Positions 54,022-62,943 of a stretch of DNA of 64,000 nt are shown here, piece by piece. Source of the stretch: Desertifilum tharense IPPAS B-1220. GTDB lineage: Bacteria > Cyanobacteriota > Cyanobacteriia > Cyanobacteriales > Desertifilaceae. The notes beneath the pieces are model-generated. The model did no database searches and was not told the DNA's origin. It worked only from the letters and a program-made list of their open reading frames with translations. The stretch is from NCBI RefSeq assembly GCF_001746915.1, contig NZ_MJGC01000025.1, forward strand, positions 1 through 64,000. The letters run 5' to 3'. The translations under genes were made by a program, and so were the position numbers. Position 1 is the first letter of the stretch. Each line of letters begins with the position of its first letter.

Positions 54022-54498
54022 ATGGCCAAAGATACCAAAGATAGCGACGGTTATAAAGTTGTCAGCGATAATCGCCAAGCGCGGTTTCGCTACGAAGTCT
54101 TAGAAACCTACGAAGCCGGAATTGAACTCAAAGGAACCGAAGTTAAATCCATTCGCGAAGGAAAAGCCAGCATCCGCGACGGCTACGCCCTGATTCGCGA
54201 TGAAGAAGCGTGGTTGCTAAACGTGAATATCTCACCCCACCAAACCACGAGTCAATACTTCAACCACGACCCCTTGCGGACTCGTCGCTTGCTGTTACAC
54301 AAGCAGGAGATTCGCAAATTAATTGGGAAAGTCGATCAGCAAGGACTAACCCTGGTTCCCTTAAAAATGTACCTCAAGCGGGGGCGCGTCAAGGTCAGCA
54401 TCGGGCTGTGTCGCGGGAAGAAACTCTTCGATAAACGCGAAGACATCAAGCGGCGCGACGACCAACGCCAAATTGCACGGGCGATGAAAAACTATTAG
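54022..54498 (+). CDS. smpB: SsrA-binding protein SmpB
   Basis: Binds tmRNA and brings it to stalled ribosomes for trans-translation. 158 residues with family motifs VVSDNRQARFRYEVLETYEAGIELKG (seen near 13-38), GTEVKSIR, LHKQEIRKL, and the basic tail GKKLFDKREDIKRRD near 130-145. ATG 54022. A tmRNA gene was not recognised nearby. Confidence 0.95.
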   Translation: MAKDTKDSDGYKVVSDNRQARFRYEVLETYEAGIELKGTEVKSIREGKASIRDGYALIRDEEAWLLNVNISPHQTTSQYFNHDPLRTRRLLLHKQEIRKLIGKVDQQGLTLVPLKMYLKRGRVKVSIGLCRGKKLFDKREDIKRRDDQRQIARAMKNY

Positions 54499-54870
54499 AC
54501 AATAGGGGGTTTCAATCCTAGGGGCGATCGCCAGTTCTCGGTTTAAAATTCATCAACTGAGAATTTCCCGTAATTTCCCGCTTACCCTGAGATGAACAGA
54601 TTGGCTAGAATGCAGCAAACTTCTATTGGGAGCCGTCTTGCTCGCGCTCCTATTCAATGCGATCGGTGGTGTACAGATATAGGCAAGTGCTGAGTGCTGT
54701 AGCTAGCAGGCGTGCGCGGCGGCGTGCGGTGTTAAAAACAAGTCAGGTTAATCTTTGATTGCCGTTCAGCTTGTCCTCAGCGTTATTGCTACAGCTATAT
54801 ATTGAAAGAATAGCAAGCCTCTACCTTATAGCTCTCTATTCTGTTCCACAGAGCAAAGCGAGTACCCAGA
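54499..54870. other. Intergenic region after smpB
   Basis: 372 bases with no gene called. Holds an AGTGCTGAGTGCTGTAGCTAG element near 54686, an isolated remnant of the AGTGCTG heptamer family of loci B-D, and an AT-rich promoter region before the HD gene. No tRNA or tmRNA motif recognised. Confidence 0.5.
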
Positions 54871-55746
54871 ATGTTTAACGCCACTGAAATTCTGATTGAC
54901 GCCTTTGTGCAGAAACTCAAAGAAGGCTACCGACGCACCTACGGAGGCTGGAAAACCGACTACGAAGATATTATTGGTTGGGCTGGAAGCATGGCTTTAG
55001 AAAATATTGCCAACAGCGACGCCCTGTATCATAACGTCGAACATACCATTCTGGTAGGTTTAGTCGGACAAGAGATATTGCGGGGAAAACATATCCGCGA
55101 GGGTGGCGTTTCCTGCGAAGACTGGCTGCATTATATTATCTCCCTCGTCTGCCATGATATCGGCTATGTCAAAGGCGTGTGTCGGCAAGATCGTAACGGG
55201 ATGTATGCGACGGGTAAAGATGGGGCGATGGTGTCTTTGCCCCCCGGATCTTCCGATGCCGGTTTGACGCCGTATCATGTAGACCGGGCCAAATTATTTA
55301 TTGGCGAACGCTTTGGCGGCCATAAACTCATTGATGCTGAAATTATTAAGCGCAATATTGAATTGACGCGTTTTCCCGTTCCTAAAGCCGACGATCGTCA
55401 AGATACAGCCCATTATCCCGGTTTAGTCCGCGCGGCCGATCTGATCGGTCAACTCAGCGATCCGCGCTACCTGAAAAAGATTACCTCACTTTTCTATGAA
55501 TTTGAGGAAACCGGAGTCAACCAACTGCTAGGCTATCGCCATCCTGGGGATTTGCGGAAAAATTATGCTAAGTTTTTCTGGGACGGCGTTCACCCTTATG
55601 TTAAAGATGCATTGCATTATCTGTCCCTAACGCAACAGGGCAAGCAAATAATTGCTAATCTGTACTCGAATGTGTTTGTGGTTGAACACGAACAACCCGA
55701 ACCGGAAGCAGATGTCAAAATGCAATTAGCGGAATCCCTGGCTTAG
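54871..55746 (+). CDS. HD-domain metalloprotein (Npun_R2479-like)
   Basis: 291 residues. HD-type metal ligands in YHNVEHTILVG (~53-63) and VCHDIGYVKG (~95-104), with later Asp/His in KADDRQDTAHYPG. A phosphohydrolase of nucleotides or cyclic nucleotides by family; substrate unknown. The neighbour is a DppC-type permease starting 8 bases after the stop, so one operon is likely. No partner transport ATPase visible. Confidence 0.82.
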   Translation: MFNATEILIDAFVQKLKEGYRRTYGGWKTDYEDIIGWAGSMALENIANSDALYHNVEHTILVGLVGQEILRGKHIREGGVSCEDWLHYIISLVCHDIGYVKGVCRQDRNGMYATGKDGAMVSLPPGSSDAGLTPYHVDRAKLFIGERFGGHKLIDAEIIKRNIELTRFPVPKADDRQDTAHYPGLVRAADLIGQLSDPRYLKKITSLFYEFEETGVNQLLGYRHPGDLRKNYAKFFWDGVHPYVKDALHYLSLTQQGKQIIANLYSNVFVVEHEQPEPEADVKMQLAESLA

Positions 55747-55754
55747 ACAGAATT

Positions 55755-56822
55755 ATGGATTGGTGGCAGAAACTTAAAAAAAATTCCCTAGCGCGTGTTG
55801 GGGCGGGTATTTTAATTACCCTGTATACCATTGTGTTATTCGGCGGGTTTGTCGCCCCTTACGATCCTTACACTTCGCAACCGGATGGCGCGCTTTTACC
55901 GCCAACCCAGGTTTATTGGCGGGATGCATCGGGAGATTTTATTGGGCCTCATGTGTATCCCACCACCCAAGGGCCAGTAGACTTGGAAACCGGAGAACGG
56001 GAGTTAAGAACAGACCGGACTCAACCTTCGCCAATTCGTTTATTCGTTCAAGGCGATCGCTATCGGCTCTTCGGTCTAATTCCTGCTAACATTCATCTAT
56101 TCGGTACCGCCGGGGAAGGTCGTTTAAACATCCTGGGAACAGACGAACAGGCCCGCGACCAACTCAGCCGACTGATTTACGGGGGACAAATTAGCCTGAG
56201 TATTGGCTTAGTCGGGATTTTGATTTCGTTTCCCTTGGGGATGCTGGTGGGGGGAATTTCCGGTTATTTTGGCGGCTGGACTGATGCGCTGTTGATGCGC
56301 TTGGTGGAAGTATTGATGACAATTCCCTCAATTTATCTGTTGGTGGCGCTAGCAGCCGTGTTACCCCCAGGCTTAACCAGTACCCAACGCTTTTTACTGA
56401 TTGTTGTCATTACCTCATTTGTGGGATGGTCTGGGTTAGCGCGGGTGATTCGCGGACAGGTACTTTCGATTAAACAGCAGCAATTTGTCCAGGCGTCTAA
56501 GGTGTTGGGGGCCAATCCGCTGTATATTATCGTTCGCCATGTCTTACCGCAGACTGCCTCTTATATCGTAATTTCAGCGACGCTAGCGGTTCCGGGTTTT
56601 ATTGTGGCGGAGTCGGTTTTGAGTTTGATTGGGTTAGGCATTCAACAACCCGATCCCTCTTGGGGGAATTTGCTCTCGACTGCAACCAATGCCTCAATTT
56701 TAGTATTGCAACCCTGGTTAGTCTGGCCGCCTGCGATTCTAATTATTCTGACGGTGTTGGCGTTTAACCTATTGGGCGATGGTTTGCGAGATGCCCTCGA
56801 TCCTCGCAGCTTGCAACGTTAA
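55755..56822 (+). CDS. DppC/OppC-type ABC transporter permease
   Basis: 355 residues with six helices (first at about 15-33). A long periplasmic insertion (about 40-135, rich in Pro and acidic residues) lies between helix 1 and the core. The EAA loop is at KVLGANPLYIIVRHVLPQT (~251-269). It would pair with a DppB-type protein such as the one at 28861 to import peptides or nickel. It overlaps the convergent EamA gene by 4 bases. Confidence 0.9.
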   Translation: MDWWQKLKKNSLARVGAGILITLYTIVLFGGFVAPYDPYTSQPDGALLPPTQVYWRDASGDFIGPHVYPTTQGPVDLETGERELRTDRTQPSPIRLFVQGDRYRLFGLIPANIHLFGTAGEGRLNILGTDEQARDQLSRLIYGGQISLSIGLVGILISFPLGMLVGGISGYFGGWTDALLMRLVEVLMTIPSIYLLVALAAVLPPGLTSTQRFLLIVVITSFVGWSGLARVIRGQVLSIKQQQFVQASKVLGANPLYIIVRHVLPQTASYIVISATLAVPGFIVAESVLSLIGLGIQQPDPSWGNLLSTATNASILVLQPWLVWPPAILIILTVLAFNLLGDGLRDALDPRSLQR

Positions 56823-57754
56823 GCGTGTTTGGGGTTGGCGATCGCCAATAATAAACCCAGTAAAATTAAAATAAACCCAACGCTATGAAACCCTTGAAAG
56901 CGTTCTTTGAGAAACAGGATTGCCATTACGCTACCGACAACCGGCATGAGATTAAGGAAAAGTCCGGCTTTGTTAGCCCCCACTAACTCTACGCCTCGGT
57001 TGTAGCAAAAGTACGCCAAAATGGAAGGAAAGATAGCCGCATAGCCAACCGCCAAGAATGTCAAGGCATTCAAGGGCATAGGTTGTCCGGCTAAATGTTC
57101 TCCGAGGTACAGGGGCAAAAGCATGGCAGAACCGAGACCAAAGGTGGAACACAGGAAACTCAGGGGATGCAAAACGGGACGCAACCGCAGTAAGCAAGAG
57201 TAGCCAGCGTAGCAGATGACGGCAATTAGGATTAACAAATCGCCTTGATTGAAGGATAATGTGGCTAAGGTGTGCCAATCGCCTTGGGCAACAATGGCGA
57301 TCGCGCCGATAAAGGATACTGCAATGCCAATGCCTTGACCGATAGAAAGCGTTTCGTGGAATAAGAGGTAAGAAATGACCACAATCGCCATCGGCATTAG
57401 GGTTTGGATTAACAGGCTATTAATCGCTGTGGTAGAACGCAAAGCCGTATAAAGCAGGGTATTAAACGACGCGACTCCTAACGCTGAAAGTAACAAAACC
57501 ATCCGCCAATGGCGCAACAGTTGCGGCCAGTCTTGTTTGAGATAGCGCCAACTGGGAAGCAAAATTAACACAAAACTGCAAAACCATCGCCAAAACGCTA
57601 AACCGACGGGGGGAATTTGCGTATTGACGGCACGGCCTACAATCGTATTGCCCGACCAAAACAGAATGGCCAGAAATAGCAGGAAATAGGCAGAGTTAGC
57701 GGGGTTTGCCCTTCGAGAGGAGGGATTGAGCATTAGCATTTTATACCAAGGCAC
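56819..57754 (-). CDS. EamA/DMT-family transporter
   Basis: 311 residues with ten predicted helices in two EamA halves (about 22-160 and 165-305): LAILFWSGNTIVGRAVN in the first, VGYAAIFPSILAYFCYNRGVE and AILFLKERFQGFHSVGFILILLG in the second. Drug/metabolite exporter or amino-acid permease; substrate not predictable. Start uncertain between 57754 and the ATG pair at 57739/57733 (MLMLNPSSRR). Its stop overlaps the DppC-type stop by 4 bases. Confidence 0.88.
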   Translation of the reverse strand: MPWYKMLMLNPSSRRANPANSAYFLLFLAILFWSGNTIVGRAVNTQIPPVGLAFWRWFCSFVLILLPSWRYLKQDWPQLLRHWRMVLLLSALGVASFNTLLYTALRSTTAINSLLIQTLMPMAIVVISYLLFHETLSIGQGIGIAVSFIGAIAIVAQGDWHTLATLSFNQGDLLILIAVICYAGYSCLLRLRPVLHPLSFLCSTFGLGSAMLLPLYLGEHLAGQPMPLNALTFLAVGYAAIFPSILAYFCYNRGVELVGANKAGLFLNLMPVVGSVMAILFLKERFQGFHSVGFILILLGLLLAIANPKHA

Positions 57755-57794
57755 GCGACTATTTTTAGTATTCCCCGCCCTCTGCTTTCAAGCT

Positions 57795-58913
57795 CTACAA
57801 ATATCCTAAGCCAAAGCTAACAAGCGCCAACACCCCCCCAATCAAATAAAACGTACCCACAACGCGCAATTCTGACCATCCAGAGAGTTCTAGGTGGTGA
57901 TGGAGGGGGGCCATTTTTAGCAAACGTTTCCCGACCCCATCCGGGCCTTTCGTCGCCTTGTAGTAGCTAACTTGCGCCATTACAGAGAGGGTTTCCACAA
58001 AGAAGATTCCCCCCACCAGCAGTAGCGCCCATAGGGTATTTGTGACTAAGGCTGCACCAGTTACGGCACCGCCAAGGGCCATCGATCCAGTATCGCCCAT
58101 AAATACAGTAGCAGGGTTGCGGTTGTGGACTAGAAAACCCAGACAACTGCCGCTCATGCAGGCGCAGAAAGTTGCAACTTCTGGGGAAGTTGGCGCTACA
58201 ATAACGGCTAATCCTAAAAGCGCGATCGCTCCCGTGCCGCCTGCTAACCCATCTAAACCATCGGTAAGATTGAGGGCGTTGCTTTCAGAAACCAGAACGC
58301 CGACGGCTAGGGGCCAGAATAATAAACCTAAAGGTAAACTCAAGCCAAAGGGTAAAGCAACCTGGGTTAATTCCGCAGGCTGAGTGGCCATTAACCACAG
58401 ACTGAATAAAACACCTAATCCCGTCTGTAACATTAACTTCATGCGCGGCGAGATGCCTTTGTTGGAACGACGGCGCAAAATTTGCCAGTCATCTAGCCAG
58501 CCAATGGCACCATATCCCACAGTCAAAATACTAAGGGCGATCGCACTGGGATGGAAACCCGACCACGCGATTGCGCCCAAAACCCCCACGGGAATAAAGA
58601 AAATCCCGCCCATTGTCGGGGTTCCGGCTTTTTTCAGGTGCGCTTGCGGGCCATCTTCTCGGATAAATTGTCCGGCTTTGAGCGATCGCAATAACGGTAC
58701 AACCCAGTATCCCACTAAGGCGGCTGCAACCGCACAGACCCAAAAGGGCAAACTTAAGGTGAATCTTAAATCGGAGATTCGCCCGGTAAACCAATCAAAG
58801 GCAAAAATAGCAATACCTAAACAGCCTGCTAGGATCAACAGCAGGCTAGTCCCCGACCATTTCAGGGTTCTATCAGAATTTGTCTTGACCTCGGTACTCA
58901 CACCACACCCCAC
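57795..58913 (-). CDS. mraY: Phospho-N-acetylmuramoyl-pentapeptide transferase
   Basis: Makes lipid I from UDP-MurNAc-pentapeptide and undecaprenyl phosphate at the inner membrane, an essential peptidoglycan step. 372 residues, ten helices. Conserved motifs: KKAGTPTMGGI (~93-103), NALNLTDGLDGLAGG (~212-226) with catalytic Asp pair, and the C-terminal MAPLHHHLELSGW. The start may be GTG 58913 or GTG 58901 (VSTEVKT). No other mur genes adjoin. Confidence 0.93.
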   Translation of the reverse strand: MGCGVSTEVKTNSDRTLKWSGTSLLLILAGCLGIAIFAFDWFTGRISDLRFTLSLPFWVCAVAAALVGYWVVPLLRSLKAGQFIREDGPQAHLKKAGTPTMGGIFFIPVGVLGAIAWSGFHPSAIALSILTVGYGAIGWLDDWQILRRRSNKGISPRMKLMLQTGLGVLFSLWLMATQPAELTQVALPFGLSLPLGLLFWPLAVGVLVSESNALNLTDGLDGLAGGTGAIALLGLAVIVAPTSPEVATFCACMSGSCLGFLVHNRNPATVFMGDTGSMALGGAVTGAALVTNTLWALLLVGGIFFVETLSVMAQVSYYKATKGPDGVGKRLLKMAPLHHHLELSGWSELRVVGTFYLIGGVLALVSFGLGYL

Positions 58914-59024
58914 CCAGGTTAATGATTCTTTGCAATATTACTGCAATCTGTCTCAAGTTTCCTGAAAAATCTACCGAGAAAGAGAGTGGGGAGATGGGAG
59001 TACCTGACAGGTATAGGTTTAGTA

Positions 59025-59264
59025 TTAATCCTCTATCTCGATTGCATCATCGTCATCGTCGATGTCATCGTAATCATTATCTCCGGCTCCCATGAGTTCG
59101 GAGATTTCTTCTTCATCGTCAAGATAGTTGACATCCTCAGCATTATCTCTTGCTAGCAAACGACCGGATGCTTCTAGCCAGTCAATCAAAGACGAACCTT
59201 GATTGGGGGGAATAACAGCCGCAGGTTTATAACGCGGTTCTTCGCGTAAGGAGGGATTGTACAT
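59025..59264 (-). CDS. DUF3134 family protein
   Basis: 79 residues. The opening MYNPSLREEPRYKP and GSSLIDWLEASGRLLARD are the DUF3134 signature, followed by a strongly acidic tail of Asp and Glu (from about 43). Function unknown, cyanobacteria-specific. ATG 59264 was chosen; an in-frame start 54 bases upstream does not resemble the family. Divergent from the fibrillin gene. Confidence 0.85.
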   Translation of the reverse strand: MYNPSLREEPRYKPAAVIPPNQGSSLIDWLEASGRLLARDNAEDVNYLDDEEEISELMGAGDNDYDDIDDDDDAIEIED

Positions 59265-59378
59265 CGTGAAAGCGTTTACAAAAAAAATAAGCCGACAGTC
59301 GTATTTTGAGTCTATCACCTGAAACTCAAAGCTAGGATCGCGTTTAGGATGATGTGTTAGGTGGAGAGATTAGCGACT

Positions 59379-59963
59379 ATGTTGGGAAAAGCGACTTTAC
59401 TTGAAGCGATCGCCGGTAAGAATCGGGGTATCCTGACCCAAGATGCAGAACGACTGGCTATTTTAGCAGCCGTAGCGCAACTCGAAGACCGAAATCCCAC
59501 CCCCCATCCCATAGAAGCGGCGGAGTTATTAGAGGGGAATTGGCGGCTGCTTTACACCACCAGCCAGGAGTTATTGAATTTAGACCGTTTTCCTTTACTG
59601 AAGCTCGGTCAAATTTATCAGTGCATTCGGGCTAAAGATCGTAAGGTTTACAATATTGCGGAAATTTATGGTTTACCGTTGCTAGAAGGGATTGTCAGCG
59701 TCAGTGCGTCGTTTACTCCAGTCAGCGAACGCCGGGTAAATGTAAAATTTGAACGCTCGATTATTGGGTTACAGCGTTTGGTGGGTTATGCGTCTCCGAG
59801 TCGCTTTATTGAGGAGATTGAAGCCGGGAAGAAGTTTCCCCCCATTGACTTTGGGATTGAAAATCGAGACCGTCAGGGCTGGTTAGATGTTACCTATTTA
59901 GATGAGGATTTGCGGATTTCTCGTGGAAATGAGGGAAGCGTGTTTGTTTTGGTGAAAAGCTAG
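59379..59963 (+). CDS. PAP/fibrillin family protein
   Basis: 194 residues. Lipid-associated plastoglobule-type protein: AELLEGNWRLLYTTSQELLNLDRFPLLKLGQIYQ (seen near 43-76), and the end YLDEDLRISRGNEGSVFVLVK. It probably sits on thylakoid-associated lipid bodies and shields membranes under high light. ATG 59379 (MLGKATLLEAIAG) was chosen over a GTG at 59361. Confidence 0.92.
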   Translation: MLGKATLLEAIAGKNRGILTQDAERLAILAAVAQLEDRNPTPHPIEAAELLEGNWRLLYTTSQELLNLDRFPLLKLGQIYQCIRAKDRKVYNIAEIYGLPLLEGIVSVSASFTPVSERRVNVKFERSIIGLQRLVGYASPSRFIEEIEAGKKFPPIDFGIENRDRQGWLDVTYLDEDLRISRGNEGSVFVLVKS

Positions 59964-60008
59964 AACGATACTCCCCAACTTGAAACCTGTTTTTTTCTAT
60001 ACGAACCC

Positions 60009-60800
60009 ATGAGCTATTTGCATTTATCCCAAGGACAGTTAAATTTGCTGCAAACTTGTCCTCGGAAGTTTCAACAAACGTTTATAGACCAACTTTCAAC
60101 GCCGATGTCTCCGGAACAGCAAGATAGCATGAACTGGGGAAGCCGGTTTCACCTGTTGATGCAGCAGCGCGAGTTGGGATTACCGATTGAAGGGTTATTA
60201 CAAGACGATCCGCAATTGGCTCAATGCTGGCTGGCGTTTCAAGAAGTGGCTCCAGGGGTGTTTGAGGCGGGAAAGTCTTCTCGGCTGCGGGAAAGCGAAC
60301 ATCGTCGCACGTTGAATTTTCAGGGCTACTTGCTGACGGTGGTTTATGATTTGCTGGTTCTAGAGGATGAGGATGCAGCGATTTTAGATTGGAAGACGTA
60401 TCTACATCCTAAAGGGCGTTCTTGGCTGGCGCGAGATTGGCAAACTCGCCTGTATCCGTTTGTGTTGGTGGAAACTAGCGATTATTTGCCCGAACAGGTT
60501 TCGATGACTTACTGGTTTGTGCGATCGCAATCGGCCCAAGGGGCAACGCTCGCACCCCAAAAGGAGGTCTTTCACTACTGCGATCGCCAACACCAGCAAA
60601 CCTATGCTGATTTAACCACTTTACTGCGACAACTGACCCATTGGCTAGATCGCTACGAAGCGACAGGGGAACCCTTCCCCCAAGTCGCCGAAACGGAGGG
60701 GATTTGTCCGCGTTGCGGGTTCAATTTGCGCTGTCAACGCCATCAGGCGGAGCAAATGGACTGGCTGAACCTGGAGGAGATTCAAGAATTGGCGCTCTAA
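60009..60800 (+). CDS. PD-(D/E)XK nuclease with Cas4-like iron-sulfur cysteines
   Basis: 263 residues. An N-terminal cysteine (LLQTCPRKF, ~16-25) and three C-terminal cysteines (GICPRCGFNLRCQRH, ~232-246) flank a nuclease core with Asp/Lys in AILDWKTYLHP (~123-133), the layout of Cas4/AddB [4Fe-4S] nucleases. Soluble. It is conserved alone in many cyanobacteria, so DNA repair or recombination is likelier than CRISPR adaptation, although a cas6-like remnant lies 2 kb away. ATG 60009. Confidence 0.85.
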   Translation: MSYLHLSQGQLNLLQTCPRKFQQTFIDQLSTPMSPEQQDSMNWGSRFHLLMQQRELGLPIEGLLQDDPQLAQCWLAFQEVAPGVFEAGKSSRLRESEHRRTLNFQGYLLTVVYDLLVLEDEDAAILDWKTYLHPKGRSWLARDWQTRLYPFVLVETSDYLPEQVSMTYWFVRSQSAQGATLAPQKEVFHYCDRQHQQTYADLTTLLRQLTHWLDRYEATGEPFPQVAETEGICPRCGFNLRCQRHQAEQMDWLNLEEIQELAL

Positions 60801-61042
60801 GTTTGTTCATAATTCTGGCTAATTCTTAGTATTTAGTTACAATATAGATAGGTATATCTTCATATTAGTGGCGCAGTTCAAATCGGCATCGACGGCTGAA
60901 AGTGCCACGGTATGGTCATCATCACTAATTGTCTCGAACAGACTGGATTCGCGATCGCATTTATCCAGCTTAATTTTTGTAACGTTGATAATTTTTTGTG
61001 AATTATCGACCGTTTTCACTTGACAAAAAACAGGTTTTAGCA

Positions 61043-61564
61043 ATGTCTCAAGCAACTGCTTTTCTCACTCCCCTTTTCCGCTCCAATTTAGCCCCCAACT
61101 ACGCCTCGCAGACAGTCTGGACAATTTTGCGCGCGATCGCAGGGCTAGTCATGATCCATAATGGTTTAGACAAGCTCGGCAACATTGAAAGCTTTGCCCA
61201 AGCTTACGTACAGGTAATTGGCTTACCCTTCCCCATCTTTTTCAGTTATTTAGCCGCTTATACAGAATTGATTGGCGCGCCTCTGCTAGCGTTGGGGCTG
61301 TTGACTCGTCCGGCGGCGCTTGGTTTGTTGAGTACCATGTGCGTCGCCATTTACCACCACATTCTGGTCGCGGGTTTGAGCATTCCCTATCTGGAACTTT
61401 CCATGCTCTATGCCGCTTGTTTTCTCTTCTTTGCGGTGAATGGCGCGGGTATTTTTTCCCTAGATGCATTAATTGCAGGTTGGCTGAATTCCCAAGGGTG
61501 GAACAGTCCAGCAGCAGAAGAAACGCCGGATCGCGAGCTTTCTGCTAATCCTACCCTGAAATAG
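61043..61564 (+). CDS. DoxX family membrane protein
   Basis: 173 residues with four hydrophobic helices (about 24-45, 64-85, 92-110, 125-148): AIAGLVMIHNGLDKLGN, YTELIGAPLLALGLLTRP, YAACFLFFAVNGAGIFSLDAL. DoxX proteins are inner-membrane oxidoreductase-like or redox-related proteins, function poorly defined. ATG 61043; a GTG at 60998 is rejected as its residues differ from the family. Palindromic repeat after the stop. Confidence 0.88.
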   Translation: MSQATAFLTPLFRSNLAPNYASQTVWTILRAIAGLVMIHNGLDKLGNIESFAQAYVQVIGLPFPIFFSYLAAYTELIGAPLLALGLLTRPAALGLLSTMCVAIYHHILVAGLSIPYLELSMLYAACFLFFAVNGAGIFSLDALIAGWLNSQGWNSPAAEETPDRELSANPTLK

Positions 61565-61573
61565 CGCCCCATT

Positions 61574-61624
61574 GGAAACTGGGTTTCTTGTTAGGCTTTG
61601 CGCCTAACCCAGTTTCCTGGGAAA
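61574..61624. terminator. Bidirectional hairpin after doxX
   Basis: Nested inverted repeats GGAAACTGGG...CCCAGTTTCC and GTTAGGC...GCCTAAC form a long stem-loop between two convergent genes. Repeats of the form GAAACCGGGTTTC are common dispersed elements in cyanobacteria. It may end transcription from both sides. Confidence 0.6.
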
Positions 61625-61636
61625 CCGAAGCCAAGG

Positions 61637-61921
61637 CTACACAAAGGTTTTATCAGACTTCACTTGAAAGACTGCAACCGTTTGATGATCGACTAAAACC
61701 TTAATTTTATGAGCAAGCCGTAATTTCGCGATCGGTTCTTCTAAAATGGCGATCGCTCTAATCATTCTACTTGCAACTTCCGGCTCAAAACAGCGAATAT
61801 AAAAGATGCCCCAACGTCGAAAAACTTTACACTTGGCGAGCAATTTCAATTGTTTTAATTCAGACTGATTTTCCCGATAAAAGTCCCAAATCAGTTGAGT
61901 CAGTTGTGAGGGTCGATTCAT
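61637..61921 (-). CDS. Small hypothetical protein
   Basis: 94 residues with good coding character. Features: LIWDFYRENQSELKQLKLLAKCKVF and CFEPEVASRMIRAIAILEEPIAKLRLAHKIKVLV (each seen in part), a mixed alpha/beta fold without membrane segment. No named family. ATG start at 61921. Convergent with doxX, and separated by 222 bases from the next minus-strand gene upstream. Confidence 0.68.
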   Translation of the reverse strand: MNRPSQLTQLIWDFYRENQSELKQLKLLAKCKVFRRWGIFYIRCFEPEVASRMIRAIAILEEPIAKLRLAHKIKVLVDHQTVAVFQVKSDKTFV

Positions 61922-62143
61922 GGCTCAAACTACAGTCGCAAGTGGTCGATTTCCCCATTGAAGCGCATGAACCCCAGGCCCTAGAGCAAACTGAAAAAAG
62001 ATTTAACGCAATTCATTGTTTAAGATATATAAACAGAATCTCGCAAAGCACGTCAGACTATTGTTTTGCTCTATTTTGACTTGCTAAAAATAGAATACAA
62101 AATTTTAAGAATCATAAAAATAGTTGACTGTCACCCCAAATCG

Positions 62144-62437
62144 TCACTTGGATATCGCCTGAGAAATCGCCTCTTCCAGTTCCGTTTGAGAGAGGGTTGT
62201 GAGAATAAACACCTCTTGGGCCGTTTTCCCCTGACGCGCAATAGCTTTAAACCCGCCGCGAATGGGTACAGACAGGCGAATTTTCAGTTTCGGCGAATGC
62301 GCTTTCACTCGACTGAGAACCCCTGGGGTAATGGTTTTAATGCCACTAGCGTTGGCTAGACGTTCTAATACCGGAATTAAACCGTCTAGGTGAGTGGAAT
62401 GATTCCAGACGAGTCTCCCTCCCTCAGATTTTGCCAT
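62144..62437 (-). CDS. DUF2103 family protein
   Basis: 97 residues. Motif HSTHLDGLIPVLERLANA (~13-30) and VPIRGGFKAIARQGKTAQEVF (~57-77) match DUF2103, a predicted metal-binding protein of unknown role. It starts 4 bases after the clpS stop on the same strand, so it is in the clpS operon. ATG 62437. Confidence 0.85.
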   Translation of the reverse strand: MAKSEGGRLVWNHSTHLDGLIPVLERLANASGIKTITPGVLSRVKAHSPKLKIRLSVPIRGGFKAIARQGKTAQEVFILTTLSQTELEEAISQAISK

Positions 62438-62441
62438 AGGT

Positions 62442-62768
62442 TTAAGCCTGTTCTAGGGGTGCCATTGTTAAGCCAGCGCGACTCAGTTGTTGGTGATAAA
62501 GTTCCGCCATTTCCTGCGGGCCTACCCAAACGGTCGCCTGTCCTTCATGATGGACTTGGTTGGTTAGCTCCCAAGCGCGATCGCTCGTCATATTGGGAAT
62601 ATACTTCATTAAGCAGTTAGCAACGTGCTGAAAGGTGTTGAAGTCATCGTTGAGTACGATCACCTTGTAATTAGGATACGGCTTTTTGACAACTTGGTTT
62701 GTCCGTTCGGGTGCTTGAGTGGGGGAAGTTGTCATCATTTGAGTCGGTTTTGAGAGAGTCTGATGCAT
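62442..62768 (-). CDS. clpS: ATP-dependent Clp protease adaptor
   Basis: Delivers N-degron substrates to ClpA/ClpC. 108 residues, with the conserved YKVIVLNDDFNTFQHV (~34-49), the CLMKYIP segment and the final HHEGQATVWVGPQEMAELYHQQLSRAGL region. The N-terminal ~28 residues are variable; the ATG at about 62738 is an alternative start. Coupled to DUF2103 downstream. Confidence 0.92.
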   Translation of the reverse strand: MHQTLSKPTQMMTTSPTQAPERTNQVVKKPYPNYKVIVLNDDFNTFQHVANCLMKYIPNMTSDRAWELTNQVHHEGQATVWVGPQEMAELYHQQLSRAGLTMAPLEQA

Positions 62769-62943
62769 AGGCGTTTCTCCGATGGGTAGGATACACTGCT
62801 ACAAAAATCTTAACTTCTCTCCATCGCCAGAAAAAATGAAATTGAGGGCTTGAGTGAGGAGAAGGGGGTTGAACTCCGGGCCGTATCAGAACTTAAATTA
62901 GGCAAGGACAATCAGATTTCACTCGCAACAGGGAAGGGTTGAA

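Noticed and set aside
54499..54870. tmRNA gene next to smpB
   Set aside because: No tRNA-like acceptor, GGTTCGA-type loop or tag frame recognised.
60837..61055. Minus frame with DDDHTVALSAVDADLN
   Set aside because: Overlaps the doxX start, no start context, no family resemblance.
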